Source: Flammeovirgaceae bacterium UBA976 (GTDB lineage: Bacteria > Bacteroidota > Bacteroidia > Cytophagales > Cyclobacteriaceae). Taken from it: a stretch of 64,000 bases of DNA. The position numbers were made by a program, and so were the translations under genes. Positions 26,805-36,682 of the stretch are shown here, piece after piece. Where the stretch lies: the NCBI GenBank assembly GCA_002292365.1, contig DBBU01000036.1, positions 5,991-69,990 on the forward strand. The letters are read 5' to 3'. A model generated the notes under the pieces. That model ran no database searches and was not told where the DNA came from. It saw only the letters and a list, made by a program, of their open reading frames with translations. Numbering within the stretch: the stretch's first letter is position 1; every line of letters starts with the position of its first letter.

Positions 26805-28025
26805 ATGATACGATCTTTTTTCCTTTTTTCCTTGAGCTTTCTAATGCTCCAATTATTTTGTTGCTCCGATGCAACCACTCCCATAGTCGAATTACCCTTT
26901 TTGACTTTTGAAGATACACTTTTTATCGAGTCCAATGTCGATCAAGAAGTCCAAGTAAGACTGAGTTTGAGTGCCCCCTCACTTGAAACGATAATTATTG
27001 ATTATGAAACATTGCCTGGTACGGCTTTACAAGATAAAGATTACATAGCCCAACAAAATAAGCGAGTCACCTTTGAGGTTGGAGAAATAGAAGTGTTTGT
27101 TACACTTGAACTTTCAGGAGATCAAGGAGTAGAAAGTGACGAAGAATTTTATCTTTATTTTCCTTTTGCTGATAATGCCATTATTGAAGAAGACACCATG
27201 AAGATAAGAATCCTCAATGATGATGTAGACAATTCAACTGCTGGACGATTGGTCATTCCTGAAACGGGCTATGAAACACCTTTAACTTATGAGGGGATGT
27301 CCTTGATATGGCAAGACGAGTTCGATCAGTCGGCTATAAATACTGACAATTGGGCCTTTCAAAACGGAGATGGTTGTCCCTCACTTTGTGGATGGGGCAA
27401 TGCTGAACTTCAATATTATACTGAGGATAATGCCTACCTTGTTGAGAACGATTACCTAGTAATCGAAGCCATCAAAGAGCAACGTAGCGGTAGAGGATAT
27501 ACTTCGGCTAAATTGATTTCACAAGGAAAACAACAGTTTAAATATGGTAGAATTGATATAAGGGCCAATTTACCTTATAGTCAAGGTCTTTGGCCCGCTC
27601 TTTGGATGTTGGGTGCCAACTATCCTGAAGTAGGTTGGCCGCAATGTGGTGAAATTGACATCATGGAGCTCATAGGTGGAAATGCGAGTGGGAGAGACAA
27701 TACTATCCACGGGACAGTACATTGGCAAGATAATGGTTTTAAGGCGGATTATGGAACTTCCTCAAAATTGAGTGAGGGGATCTACAATGACGAATTTCAC
27801 GTTTTTTCAATTGAATGGGATGCAACTCAAATTAAATGGTTGCGTGATGATATAGTTTTCAATGCAATAGATATCACTTCTGCTTATTTGAGTGAATTCA
27901 ATCAGCCCTTTTGGTTTATATTCAATATTGCCGTAGGAGGTAGTTGGCCAGGGAGTCCCAATATATCAACCGTATTTCCACAATACATGTTGGTAGATTA
28001 TATCCGGGTCTTTCAATCAAATTAA
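26805..28025 (+). CDS. GH16 endo-beta-1,3-glucanase (laminarinase-type) lipoprotein with Calx-beta domain
   Basis: A 406-residue secreted glucanase. Signal peptide with a lipobox-like end (LQLFCC, cysteines about residues 19-20), a Calx-beta-like domain (about 35-140: DYETLPGTALQDKDYIAQQ, VESDEEFYLYF, IRILNDD), then GH16 (about 160-406). The catalytic ExDxxE motif is GEIDIMELIGG, preceded by the GLWPALWMLG strand and followed by DEFHVFSIEWD and FIFNIAVGGSWPG. These are typical of beta-1,3-glucanases acting on laminarin. It is the last gene of the sus cluster and would cut glucan at the cell surface for SusCD import. Fine substrate range (1,3 versus mixed linkage) is not resolved by sequence. 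Confidence 0.9.
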   Translation: MIRSFFLFSLSFLMLQLFCCSDATTPIVELPFLTFEDTLFIESNVDQEVQVRLSLSAPSLETIIIDYETLPGTALQDKDYIAQQNKRVTFEVGEIEVFVTLELSGDQGVESDEEFYLYFPFADNAIIEEDTMKIRILNDDVDNSTAGRLVIPETGYETPLTYEGMSLIWQDEFDQSAINTDNWAFQNGDGCPSLCGWGNAELQYYTEDNAYLVENDYLVIEAIKEQRSGRGYTSAKLISQGKQQFKYGRIDIRANLPYSQGLWPALWMLGANYPEVGWPQCGEIDIMELIGGNASGRDNTIHGTVHWQDNGFKADYGTSSKLSEGIYNDEFHVFSIEWDATQIKWLRDDIVFNAIDITSAYLSEFNQPFWFIFNIAVGGSWPGSPNISTVFPQYMLVDYIRVFQSN

Positions 28026-28362
28026 GGTTTATTTGTAGAAGATTGAGGGTCTACATAAGTTTGAATGATTAAAAATTTTTTACGAGCAAGTATGATCCGA
28101 TGACTAGGTCGTTCAATTCAATATAGAGTTATGTGATTTCTTATTAGCCATCAGAGCATACTTTAATTGTAAATGATCCTCAGAGTAGTTTTTTTTAATC
28201 CTGAAATTTTATGGCTGAATCCAGATATAAGTATCTATCTTTATTTGCGTAAAAAAACACAATAATAGGATTTTATATTTTTGATGAATATATGTGAGGA
28301 ACGTTGACAAATAAATCTTACGCATCAGTAACATCTTTTCTGTCATTCACTTGACACTTCAA
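28026..28362. other. Gene-free region between GH16 and ThuA genes
   Basis: About 340 bp of AT-rich DNA. I see no gene, long repeat or strong hairpin with a U-run; short T-runs occur near 28188-28195. A promoter for the ThuA-like gene is expected in its right half, but no clear consensus could be assigned. Confidence 0.5.
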
Positions 28363-29223
28363 ATGAAAAAAATATTAAAATATCTTTTTTGTGGTTTTTT
28401 CGGAGTTTTTTTATGTGTCCTATTGTTCATAGGAACCTTCATTTATAAAGCAAAACGGGGAATCAACTTTTACAATACGGATCCCATCGAATTACCCTTG
28501 AATTTAGGTGAAAAATCAATTTTGGTCTTTTCAAAAGCCAATGGATTTAGGCATTCTGCAGCGATCGAAGCTTCCTTGCCTATCTTTGAGCAAATGGGTC
28601 ATGACAATGGCTGGAAGGTTTTTGCGACAGAGGATGCTGGCGTATTTAATGAGCATCAATTGGCACATTTTCAAGTCGTAATCTGGAACAATACGAGTGG
28701 AAAAGTATTAACGGATGATCAGCGGACTATTTTTAAACAATGGATCGAGGACGGTGGAGGATTTATTGGTGTTCATGCAGCAGGAGATGATTCTCATCAA
28801 TGGGGATGGTATGAAGATGAGGTACTTCAGGCTCATTTCTCGCATCACAATATAGGTCAAGATTTAGACACCGCAATGTTGTATTTAGACATGGATGCTG
28901 TGAACCATCAGCTATCTGAAGGTTTACTAGATACTTTTGATTTGGCCGATGAATGGTATTGTTTTTATGACAATCCGAGAGCTCAAACGACTGCGGTACT
29001 GTATACTGTAGATGAATCTACTTATGATTTAAGTGGGAATATCAGGTTTCTTGTAAAAGATAAAAATTGGGGTATGGGGCAAGACCATCCGATTGTTTGG
29101 TATCACGAGCAAAAAAAGGGCAAGGTATTTTACACTGCACTGGGGCATTCACCGATCACATTTAGGCATCATAATTTTCAGCATTTGCTTGCAAATGCGA
29201 TTCAATGGACCGGCAATTTTTAA
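28363..29223 (+). CDS. ThuA-like domain protein
   Basis: From ATG 28363 a 286-residue protein with an N-terminal membrane anchor (about residues 8-28, CGFFGVFLCVLLFIGTFIY) and a ThuA-like, glutamine-amidotransferase-fold domain: ILVFSKANGFRHSAAIEAS, FQVVIWNNTSGKVLTDDQ, WIEDGGGFIGVHAAGDD, HPIVWYHEQKKGKVFYTALGH. ThuA proteins occur in trehalose and other sugar-utilisation loci; the enzyme activity in most is not established. A TTG 12 bp upstream is a weaker start. Placement after the GH16 gene, with a separate promoter region, makes a carbohydrate role plausible only. Confidence 0.85.
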   Translation: MKKILKYLFCGFFGVFLCVLLFIGTFIYKAKRGINFYNTDPIELPLNLGEKSILVFSKANGFRHSAAIEASLPIFEQMGHDNGWKVFATEDAGVFNEHQLAHFQVVIWNNTSGKVLTDDQRTIFKQWIEDGGGFIGVHAAGDDSHQWGWYEDEVLQAHFSHHNIGQDLDTAMLYLDMDAVNHQLSEGLLDTFDLADEWYCFYDNPRAQTTAVLYTVDESTYDLSGNIRFLVKDKNWGMGQDHPIVWYHEQKKGKVFYTALGHSPITFRHHNFQHLLANAIQWTGNF

Positions 29224-29249
29224 TTAATCTTTTTTGAAATTTATAAGAT

Positions 29250-29271
29250 AAGCGAGTAATAATGCTCGCTT
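29250..29271. terminator. Hairpin between convergent ThuA and esterase genes
   Basis: A 7-bp perfect stem, AAGCGAG / CTCGCTT, with an 8-nt loop lies 27 bp after the ThuA stop and 20 bp past the esterase stop. On the minus strand it is followed by a run of A-complement Ts derived from 29231-29235, so it may serve as a bidirectional terminator. The U-run on the plus strand is poor. Confidence 0.4.
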
Positions 29272-29291
29272 TGATAATTCTATTCTTCTCT

Positions 29292-31028
29292 CTAAAGTTC
29301 CCAATTTTTGAGGTGATGTGTTTTGGGTGCGGATGCCTTTAATAGAATCTTTATTTTGTCTAAATAGAGGCTATTATAGCGAAGTCGCGTGAGGTAATTC
29401 GGATTTTCTTGATCTCCGTTCCAGCAGTGTTCTTGGTTATTGCCATAAGCCACTTCACCACCGTAATAGGGCCTAGTAGTACTTTCTAAGAACTCTTCGG
29501 TCAGTACCACCGCATTATTAAGATAGTAGTTGTCCATGTCACCACAATAGATATGAACTTTTCCCTCGAGGTCATACCCTATTTGATCCCAATCCCTTTC
29601 CATAATGTACCGTAAATCATAATTTTCTTTCCAATAATTAGCCACTTCCCGATCAATTTCACCGGTGAGCTTATTCCAAATGGGCTTTGGGTAACCATCT
29701 TCTCCGACAGGTGAATAGACGGCTTGCCAAATGTCCCATTGGTCACCGGAACGACTTTTGTTTCCTAAGATATACTCACGACGGTTCATATCTTTCAAAT
29801 AGGCCTGCAGGTGTCCTTTACCATCACGCTTACCTGGCCTTAAGGTTTGTTTGAAAGCACCTTCTGTATAGTAGGCGTTATCATCGTTGTATATATCTAC
29901 CACAGTATATGCCCTAAAGTCAATGGGGTCAGGGCAGGCCGCAAAACATCCATTATATTCTTTAGGATAAAATACTTGGGCCGCTAAAGCTTCCCAACCG
30001 CCTGTAGAACCCCCATAAAGGAAACGTCCCCAACCTTCTCCTACGCCGTTAAATAGGTCTTCGATATGAGGTATCAGCTCATAAGTAATGGCATCGCCGT
30101 AAGGCCCTAGGTTGGCCGAGTTTACTGCGTATGAATCGTCATAGTAGGGGTTTTGATGCTGAATTTCAAGGACTAAAAAACGAGGAAAATCTTCTGATAC
30201 CCATTGCTGATAGAAGTCATAAGCCTCTTTTTCTTGAATGTATTGATAACCGGTAATGCCAAATCGACTGCTATAGACGGTATCTTGTTTTGGAGAGGTG
30301 GGTGGTTCGGTTCTAAATCCACCTATTGTTTTAGGGAAGTGTCCATGAAAAACCATCAATGGATAACGGTCTGCATTATTTTTCGAGAAACCTTTGGGTA
30401 TCAGAACATTGGCTTGTAAGTACATAGGTCTACCCCAAAATTCAGTGAGTAGCTCACTCTTAATTTTAATATGTTTTATATATTCAGAATCCTGAACAGC
30501 CGCTATTGAAGGGATTTCCTTGGTCAGTACTATTTGAATGGGGCTGTCTTTTTTACCTATAGTGACTTTAATGGGTTTACTGTAAATGTTTTTTGGGCTA
30601 ATATTCCAATGTTGCCCCTCGCCTTGGTCCATGGGTAATTGTACCGTATGACCATTTACCAGTTGAAAGGTTTCATATTTATGCAGAAGTGCTTGAACAA
30701 AATAATCACCTGCTTCTAGGTCTGCTAGGGTTTCTATGGGGTAGGCAAGTATCTGCTTACTGAAAGATATGGATGTGTTCGGGAGCCATTGCTGAATATC
30801 TTTACCTAATATAATACCTGTTTGATCTGTATCATTGATTTGAAACCGAGGTTCGGTAACGGTATCCTTGGAGATCATAATTAGGAGCCTTCCGTCAAAA
30901 TCTTCCGTACCTAGAGCGGGATCATAGGTAACCTCGATCATGATCTCATTGTTTTGAGAACATGATCCTAATGATACGGTTAGTAATGTTATTATGATTA
31001 GTTTAAAGAGGGAGTTATTACTTTCCAT
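29292..31028 (-). CDS. Alpha/beta-hydrolase-fold esterase lipoprotein
   Basis: A 578-residue lipoprotein (lipobox SLGSC at about residues 19-23). The second half carries an alpha/beta-hydrolase domain: RYPLMVFHGHFPKTIGGF early, and the nucleophile elbow in FLYGGSTGGWEALAAQ (GxSxG) at about residue 340. The N-terminal ~190 residues are beta-rich (YDPALGTEDFDGRLLIMISKD) and look like an accessory domain. Probably an esterase or peptidase of the cell envelope; no substrate can be assigned. It converges with the ThuA gene and has no co-directional partner. Confidence 0.75.
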   Translation of the reverse strand: MESNNSLFKLIIITLLTVSLGSCSQNNEIMIEVTYDPALGTEDFDGRLLIMISKDTVTEPRFQINDTDQTGIILGKDIQQWLPNTSISFSKQILAYPIETLADLEAGDYFVQALLHKYETFQLVNGHTVQLPMDQGEGQHWNISPKNIYSKPIKVTIGKKDSPIQIVLTKEIPSIAAVQDSEYIKHIKIKSELLTEFWGRPMYLQANVLIPKGFSKNNADRYPLMVFHGHFPKTIGGFRTEPPTSPKQDTVYSSRFGITGYQYIQEKEAYDFYQQWVSEDFPRFLVLEIQHQNPYYDDSYAVNSANLGPYGDAITYELIPHIEDLFNGVGEGWGRFLYGGSTGGWEALAAQVFYPKEYNGCFAACPDPIDFRAYTVVDIYNDDNAYYTEGAFKQTLRPGKRDGKGHLQAYLKDMNRREYILGNKSRSGDQWDIWQAVYSPVGEDGYPKPIWNKLTGEIDREVANYWKENYDLRYIMERDWDQIGYDLEGKVHIYCGDMDNYYLNNAVVLTEEFLESTTRPYYGGEVAYGNNQEHCWNGDQENPNYLTRLRYNSLYLDKIKILLKASAPKTHHLKNWEL

Positions 31029-31105
31029 AATTCAAAAAAAAAGTTAGTATTTAAAGCTTCATTAATTTGATTAAAGATAGGTAATTTAATTTTTGTAATT
31101 TGGAA

Positions 31106-31183
31106 GGCTGAAAAAGTACCGGAATGAGCAATTCATAAAAAGCATTAGATCAGAAATTTCAGAAAGGTTTTTCTTTTTCAGCC
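31106..31183. repeat. 11-bp inverted repeat in a 376-bp gene-free region
   Basis: GGCTGAAAAAG (31106-31116) and its exact inverse CTTTTTCAGCC (31173-31183) enclose 56 bp in the divergent gap 31029-31404 between the esterase and OsmC genes. It could be a regulator site, an RNA hairpin or a remnant of a small mobile element. No target-site duplication was noticed. The rest of the gap is AT-rich and holds no gene that I can support. Confidence 0.4.
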
Positions 31184-31404
31184 ATATTATGTTTCCACTC
31201 GTAAGCTGATAAATGGAGTATAAAAACTGAATATATATTGCATTGACATAATTATTCAGCTTAATGAATAATTTCTATTTTTTTTATAATGAGATGGAAG
31301 AGATTAAATGCCAAATTTGTGTTTTAAAAATGTTTAAATTTTATTTTCTGTTCTTCATTTATTGAATTTGAATTCGTTAATTTTATCATATAATTTAAAA
31401 AGTT

Positions 31405-31815
31405 ATGATCAAAAAAGCGAAGGCCATCTGGCATGGAAACGGACTTGAGGGACATGGTATGATGTCAACAGAGAGTGATTTACTAAATGATGTTAAGTAT
31501 ACATCAAAATCAAGATTTGAAGGCGCCCCAGGTGGAAGTCCTGAGGAATTGATTGCTGCTGCTCATGCAGCTTGTTTTTCTATGAAGTTAAGTTTCAACT
31601 TATCAGAACGGGATTTCCCTCCAGCTAAACTAGACGTTCAATGTGCCATAAAAATGGAAGATTTTGTAATCAACGAGTCTCGATTAGTAATCAAAGCTGA
31701 GGTGCCTGGAATTGATCAAGAAACCTTTAATGATTTGGTAGAAGATGCACGTTTAAATTGTCCAATTTCAAAATTACTTGATGTCTCGATTGTAGTAGAG
31801 GCTTCTTTGTCCTAA
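31405..31815 (+). CDS. OsmC-family peroxiredoxin-like protein
   Basis: A 136-residue cytoplasmic protein of the OsmC/Ohr family, which reduces organic hydroperoxides using two cysteines. Both are visible: Cys in SPEELIAAAHAACFSM (about residue 52) and Cys in ARLNCPISKLL (about residue 117). Length and motif spacing match OsmC. It would protect against peroxide stress. It stands alone on its strand, with a long upstream region that may hold its promoter. Confidence 0.93.
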   Translation: MIKKAKAIWHGNGLEGHGMMSTESDLLNDVKYTSKSRFEGAPGGSPEELIAAAHAACFSMKLSFNLSERDFPPAKLDVQCAIKMEDFVINESRLVIKAEVPGIDQETFNDLVEDARLNCPISKLLDVSIVVEASLS

Positions 31816-32049
31816 TCTATTCTAATTCTTTATTGGCTCTAAGTCTTCACAAGGACATCTGTCTTGGCTGAACTGACAAGAAAAGAGTATTAATGGAGTA
31901 AAGCGGGTTTATGATCATTGGATCGACTAATTTTTTTCAGTGTTTTCAGTAAGCCTTATGAGTTGCTATGCCTTGTTAGTATAAGGATAGCCTTATGGCC
32001 TGATCCAAAGTTTAAGACTTTATGAGACCAATGATGCGACTGCTTTGGT

Positions 32050-33171
32050 TTAAACTTTCAAGAAGATTTTCATCTTGTAAAGGGCATTTAAGAATCCCCA
32101 TTTTACTCCCACATACAATACAGACATAGCGACAATACTGAAAGGGTTTCCAATCCATTCTACTATCCATCCAAATAATCCTTGGGTAGTATATTCCCAA
32201 TCAATAAAAGTTCCAGATATATAGATCAGGATAGAATTTACGCCTATGACCTTGAAGAAATAGGCCCATTTCCGATAGCCTTTCACGTCAATGATATAGT
32301 AGAATAGGGTGAAAAGCAAGATACTTATACCACCTGTGAGCATCACAAATGAACTACTCCATAGATTTTTATTTATGGGGAAATCCAGGTTCCAAATAAG
32401 ACTAATTAAAATAAAAATGATGCCAACAATGGCCAATCTAAGACACTTTTTTGTACCATTTGATGCATTGTTTTTTATGTAATTTCCTACTAAAATACCC
32501 AAAATACCGGTACTAATGGCCGGTAGTGAAGAAGCTAATCCCTCGGGGTCATGATTGCCTAAATATAATTTACCGGGCATGATGAGGCGATCGAGATAGG
32601 AGGCGAAGTTTCCTGCTTGTGTAAGGTCACCTGTCGGGAAACCTGGGGCTGATGTGAATTTCAGGATCAAATAATAACCCATCAATAGTCCTGCAAACCA
32701 GAGGTAGTTCATCCATTCTTTTTTACTGTAAATAAATATGAAATTAGCAAACATATAAGCGATGCCAATTCTGCCGAGTACACTACCGAATCTGATTTCT
32801 GAAATGGGCATGATATGAATGCCTTGGTTGATGATTAGACCTAATAAAATGAGGATGATGGTTCTTTTGATAATCCGTAAAGTCATTTGACTTTTAGATT
32901 TCCCTAATTCTAGTTCTTTTACCACCGAGTAAGGTGAAGCCAGCCCTGCTATGAAAAGAAATAATGGAAATATTAGATCATAAAAAGCAAATCCATGCCA
33001 ATCAGGATGGATCATTTGATCAGCTAAGGTTTCCCAGATGGGATTTTGATTTACTTGATGGATTGAATGAACAATTGCCTCCGCACCCATGATCCAAAAC
33101 ATATCAAACCCACGTAAGGCATCTAAGGAATAAAGACGGTTCGATATAGGTGTTGGTGAATCAAGTGACAT
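32050..33171 (-). CDS. NagX/HGSNAT-like acyltransferase-type membrane protein (DUF5009)
   Basis: From ATG 33171 a 373-residue inner-membrane protein with about ten hydrophobic segments. It starts with the family signature RLYSLDALRGFDMFWIMG and continues with FYDLIFPLFLFIAGLASP, and near the end IGVNSILIYISGTFIDW. This group (NagX, DUF5009, related to heparan-alpha-glucosaminide acetyltransferase) is often found with GlcNAc-use genes; transport or transacetylation of amino sugars is suggested but not certain. An upstream ATG at 33195 is possible. It is divergent from the ROK kinase 281 bp away, which would fit sugar use. Confidence 0.85.
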   Translation of the reverse strand: MSLDSPTPISNRLYSLDALRGFDMFWIMGAEAIVHSIHQVNQNPIWETLADQMIHPDWHGFAFYDLIFPLFLFIAGLASPYSVVKELELGKSKSQMTLRIIKRTIILILLGLIINQGIHIMPISEIRFGSVLGRIGIAYMFANFIFIYSKKEWMNYLWFAGLLMGYYLILKFTSAPGFPTGDLTQAGNFASYLDRLIMPGKLYLGNHDPEGLASSLPAISTGILGILVGNYIKNNASNGTKKCLRLAIVGIIFILISLIWNLDFPINKNLWSSSFVMLTGGISILLFTLFYYIIDVKGYRKWAYFFKVIGVNSILIYISGTFIDWEYTTQGLFGWIVEWIGNPFSIVAMSVLYVGVKWGFLNALYKMKIFLKV

Positions 33172-33452
33172 AATTGTTTTTATTTTCGCTGACAATATAT
33201 TTATTTTTTGCCGGTAAAAACGTACAATTAGGGTAATTTATTGACGTTTAACTAAAAGACAGTTGCTTCATGATAAAACTATCGATTAGGAGTTGCTCTA
33301 TTCTGCCTTACAAAAGGAGTTTACGATTACGACGGGTTTAATCTCTTTAATAATTCTTTAAAAGATTTTTCATATTTTTTGTTAAAAAAAAATATTTGCC
33401 TTTTTTCAATTCCTAATTATCTAAACAATTACCATATTGCAACTTAGTTATT

Positions 33453-34430
33453 ATGATTAAGGATAAAATGTCAAAAAAATTAGCAGTAGGGATTGATATT
33501 GGAGGTACCTTGACCAAGGTGGGCTTCGTCGATAAAAAAGGTGAAATGTATGCTCATTTAGATTTCCCAACTCAGGGATATCCTGATGCAGATCAGTATA
33601 TGTCAGTTTTGGCATCAAAAATCCAATATTTAGAAAAACAGCTTTTTTTTGATTTTGAGATGGTGGGTCTAGGTATTGGTGCTCCTAATGCGAATTATTA
33701 CCGTGGGACCATTGAGCATGCTGCTAATTTAGAATGGAAAGGAATCATTCCTTTTGTGAGTAAGGTGAAGGCCCATTTTAATGTGCCTATTTATATGACC
33801 AATGATGCCAATGCAGCAGCTATTGGAGAGGTAGTCTATGGGGATGCCAAAAAGATGCGTGATTTTATAGTAATCACATTAGGTACAGGTTTGGGATCAG
33901 GAATTTACGCCAATGGGGCATTGATTTATGGACACGATGCCATGGCTGGTGAATTGGGTCACATTTCTATTGATAGAGAGGGTAGATTAGACGGTTTAGG
34001 TGTTAAAGGAGGGCTAGAAGCTTATGTGTCTTCAACAGGATTAAAACGGACCATATTTGAATTACTTTCAGATTCCGTATCTGATAGCGAGCTTAGAAAT
34101 TATTCTTTTAATAATTTACATGGTGAAGATATAACTAGAGCTGCAGAGCATGGCGATGAAATTGCTTGTGCTGCTTTTGAAATGACGGGTAAAATTTTAG
34201 GAGAGCAGTTGGCGGATTTCGTTACGTTTTCCCATCCTGAGGCTATTTTTTTGCTGGGAGGTTTGGCGAAATCAGGTAAATGGATTTTCGAACCCACTCA
34301 GCGATATCTTGAAGCCAATCTTTTACCTTATTACAAAGGAAAAGTAAAGTTATTGCCCTCTGGGATGATAGATAAAAATGCAGCAATTTTGGGAGCAGCG
34401 GCTTTAGTTTGGAATCAGCAGAATCCTTAA
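33453..34430 (+). CDS. ROK-family sugar kinase lacking zinc-site cysteines
   Basis: A 325-residue kinase of the ROK (repressor/ORF/kinase) family, probably a glucokinase or related hexose kinase. The phosphate loop GIDIGGTLTKVG (about 13-24), the catalytic aspartate in TNDANAAAIGE (D118) and the GELGHISI histidine (H170) are present. However, the CXCGXXGCXE zinc motif is replaced by DGLGVKGGLE (180-189): all three cysteines are Asp, Leu and Gly. No DNA-binding domain is present. It precedes the protease gene with 4 bp between its stop and an in-frame TTG there. Substrate is inferred from family only. Confidence 0.88.
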   Translation: MIKDKMSKKLAVGIDIGGTLTKVGFVDKKGEMYAHLDFPTQGYPDADQYMSVLASKIQYLEKQLFFDFEMVGLGIGAPNANYYRGTIEHAANLEWKGIIPFVSKVKAHFNVPIYMTNDANAAAIGEVVYGDAKKMRDFIVITLGTGLGSGIYANGALIYGHDAMAGELGHISIDREGRLDGLGVKGGLEAYVSSTGLKRTIFELLSDSVSDSELRNYSFNNLHGEDITRAAEHGDEIACAAFEMTGKILGEQLADFVTFSHPEAIFLLGGLAKSGKWIFEPTQRYLEANLLPYYKGKVKLLPSGMIDKNAAILGAAALVWNQQNP

Positions 34431-34464
34431 CTTCTTGATATTAGACATTTTTAAATTATTTTTA

Positions 34465-36582
34465 ATGCAGATAAGATTATTGATATATTTAGTTGTTCTA
34501 ATTTCCGTTTTGGCGACAATAACCGGTCAAGAGCAGCCAGCCGCCGAGGAAGAGCTTGTCACTTTAGTCCCCTTACCAGAACATTCAAAAGCTTTATTTA
34601 TCACTTTAGCATATCTTGAAAAATACCATTATCGAAAATTAAAGTTAAATGATTCACTGTCTGCGGTAGTCTTTGCCAATTATATTGAGGGATTAGACCC
34701 CTCAAAAGTTTTTTTCTTACAATCAGATTTTGATTATTTTGAAAAGTACAAGTTTCAACTAGATGATGAATTATTAGCAGAAAAATTAGATTTTGGATTT
34801 CAAATATTTAATCTCTACCAAACGCGGGTATTAGATCAGTATGCACGTATCCCTGAAATGTTGGAAAAAGGGTTTGATTATGAAAGGGAGGAATACTATG
34901 ATTTAGATCTTGATGAAATAGATTGGGCCAGCAGTGCAGAAGAACTCAATGAACGATGGCGTCTGATTGTAAAAGGTAGGGCTTTGAACTTATTGCTGGC
35001 AAAAAAAGACTGGGATGAGGCGAAGAAAATATTATCAGATAGAAATGAGCGACGGATCAAGTCCTTGTATCAAAACAAGAGTGAAGATGTTTTTCAAGTC
35101 TATTTAAATGCCTTAACCTCGGCCTATGACCCCCATACGAGTTATTTTTCACCGATTACCTCAGACAACTTTCAAATCAATATGAGTTTGTCTCTAGAAG
35201 GTATTGGTGCAGTATTAGGACAGCAGCTAGATTACACACAAATTGTTTCAGTCGTGCCTGGCGGTCCTGCGTTTAAGAGTAAGCGAATTTTCGAAAAAGA
35301 CAAAGTCATAGCCGTTGCTCAGGGAGACTACGGTGAATTTGTTGACGTAGTGGGTTTGAGGTTAGATGAAGTGGTTCAAAAGATCAGAGGTCCCAAGGGA
35401 ACAGTAGTAAGGATTCAGACATTGAGTAAGGGTGATTTGACGGCATTGCCTGATACGATACGCATGATTAGGGAAAAGATAAAATTAGAAGATGAATCAG
35501 CCAAAGGAGAAATCATTTCTTATTTTGAAGATGATGCGACTTATCAAGTGGGTGTGATTACATTACCTAGTTTTTATATTGATTTTGAAGAGCGAAGTGC
35601 AGGTATTGAAGATTACAAGAGTACGACCCGAGATGTGAGTATTTTATTAGACAGTCTTAATAAGGTAGGGATGGATGCATTAGTTATTGATTTGAGGTAT
35701 AATGGAGGAGGTTCATTGGATGAAGCAATAGATTTGACTGGTTTATTTATTCCTTCAGGTCCCGTGGTTCAGGTTCGCAATACCGACAACAGTATAGATG
35801 TTTTGTCAGATGATAACTCCAAGGTTATGTATGAAGGACCGTTGGCTGTATTAGAAAATAGATACAGTGCCAGTGCTTCAGAGATCTTTGCAGCAGCCAT
35901 TCAGGATTACAAAAGAGGAGTCATTTTTGGTGAAAACAGCTTTGGAAAAGGGACAGTTCAAAGTCTACTGAGCTTGGAGCGTCCTGTTTTGAATTACATC
36001 AACCGGCAGATTGCAGTCAATCAATTTTCAAAAAATGATGATTTGAGAGATTTGAGAGATAAAGTTAAAAATCAAGAAATCAGCCTTGGACAGCTTAAAA
36101 TGACCTTGGCAAAATTTTACAGGGCTTCTGGAAGCAGTACGCAGCGCACCGGAGTGAGACCGGATATAGCCTTTCCTTCTTATTTCACATCGGACGAAGT
36201 AGGTGAGAGCTCAAGTCCGTCAGCTTTATCGTGGGATGAGATAGGTTCCTCTAAATTTTCATCTACTTATGATGTTTCGTCTGAACTTCTCGATGACCTT
36301 TATGATGAATATAGAAAGCATTTAGTAGAGGATAAACAACTGATAGATTTGGTTAACGATATTAATGAGCAGAGAGCAGCTAATGAAGATAAGTCTATGT
36401 CATTAAATTTATCGATGCGTCAAAAAGAAGCTGAGGCCAATGAGTCATCAAAAAAACTTGATGAAGAAGTTGCTAAAACAGAACTTTTTTTTGCAGAATC
36501 AGATAGAGCAAAAATCAGTAAAGATCCTTACCTCAAAGAGTCCATCCGATTAATGGCGGAATGGGTTAAAAGACCAAATTGA
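34465..36582 (+). CDS. prc: Carboxy-terminal processing protease (Prc/Tsp, S41)
   Basis: From ATG 34465 a 705-residue periplasmic serine protease. A signal peptide (ending ATITGQ), a helical N-terminal Tsp-type region, a PDZ domain (about 220-310: LEGIGAVLGQQLDYTQIVSVVPGGPA-like region and GYxx carrier GPKGTVVRI) and the S41 catalytic core (VIDLRYNGGGSL, nucleophile serine in NRYSASASEIFAAA, catalytic lysine in NSFGKGTVQ) are visible. A C-terminal helical region follows. It degrades tail-tagged or misfolded envelope proteins. The in-frame TTG at 34435 is less likely as start because the ATG gives the cleaner signal peptide. No other operon partner is evident. Confidence 0.92.
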   Translation: MQIRLLIYLVVLISVLATITGQEQPAAEEELVTLVPLPEHSKALFITLAYLEKYHYRKLKLNDSLSAVVFANYIEGLDPSKVFFLQSDFDYFEKYKFQLDDELLAEKLDFGFQIFNLYQTRVLDQYARIPEMLEKGFDYEREEYYDLDLDEIDWASSAEELNERWRLIVKGRALNLLLAKKDWDEAKKILSDRNERRIKSLYQNKSEDVFQVYLNALTSAYDPHTSYFSPITSDNFQINMSLSLEGIGAVLGQQLDYTQIVSVVPGGPAFKSKRIFEKDKVIAVAQGDYGEFVDVVGLRLDEVVQKIRGPKGTVVRIQTLSKGDLTALPDTIRMIREKIKLEDESAKGEIISYFEDDATYQVGVITLPSFYIDFEERSAGIEDYKSTTRDVSILLDSLNKVGMDALVIDLRYNGGGSLDEAIDLTGLFIPSGPVVQVRNTDNSIDVLSDDNSKVMYEGPLAVLENRYSASASEIFAAAIQDYKRGVIFGENSFGKGTVQSLLSLERPVLNYINRQIAVNQFSKNDDLRDLRDKVKNQEISLGQLKMTLAKFYRASGSSTQRTGVRPDIAFPSYFTSDEVGESSSPSALSWDEIGSSKFSSTYDVSSELLDDLYDEYRKHLVEDKQLIDLVNDINEQRAANEDKSMSLNLSMRQKEAEANESSKKLDEEVAKTELFFAESDRAKISKDPYLKESIRLMAEWVKRPN

Positions 36583-36682
36583 TTTGTTTAATGATATTTT
36601 GAGATAAATTCGTCATTTTAAATAGGAAAGCATAATAAAGGAAGTTCATCTTTGTCTTCTCATTATCAATTTTATTTAAATC

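Noticed and set aside
31816..32049. Small gene or element between osmC and the NagX-like gene
   Set aside because: Only short frames and a 6-bp stem near 31980 are visible; nothing supports coding or a defined element.
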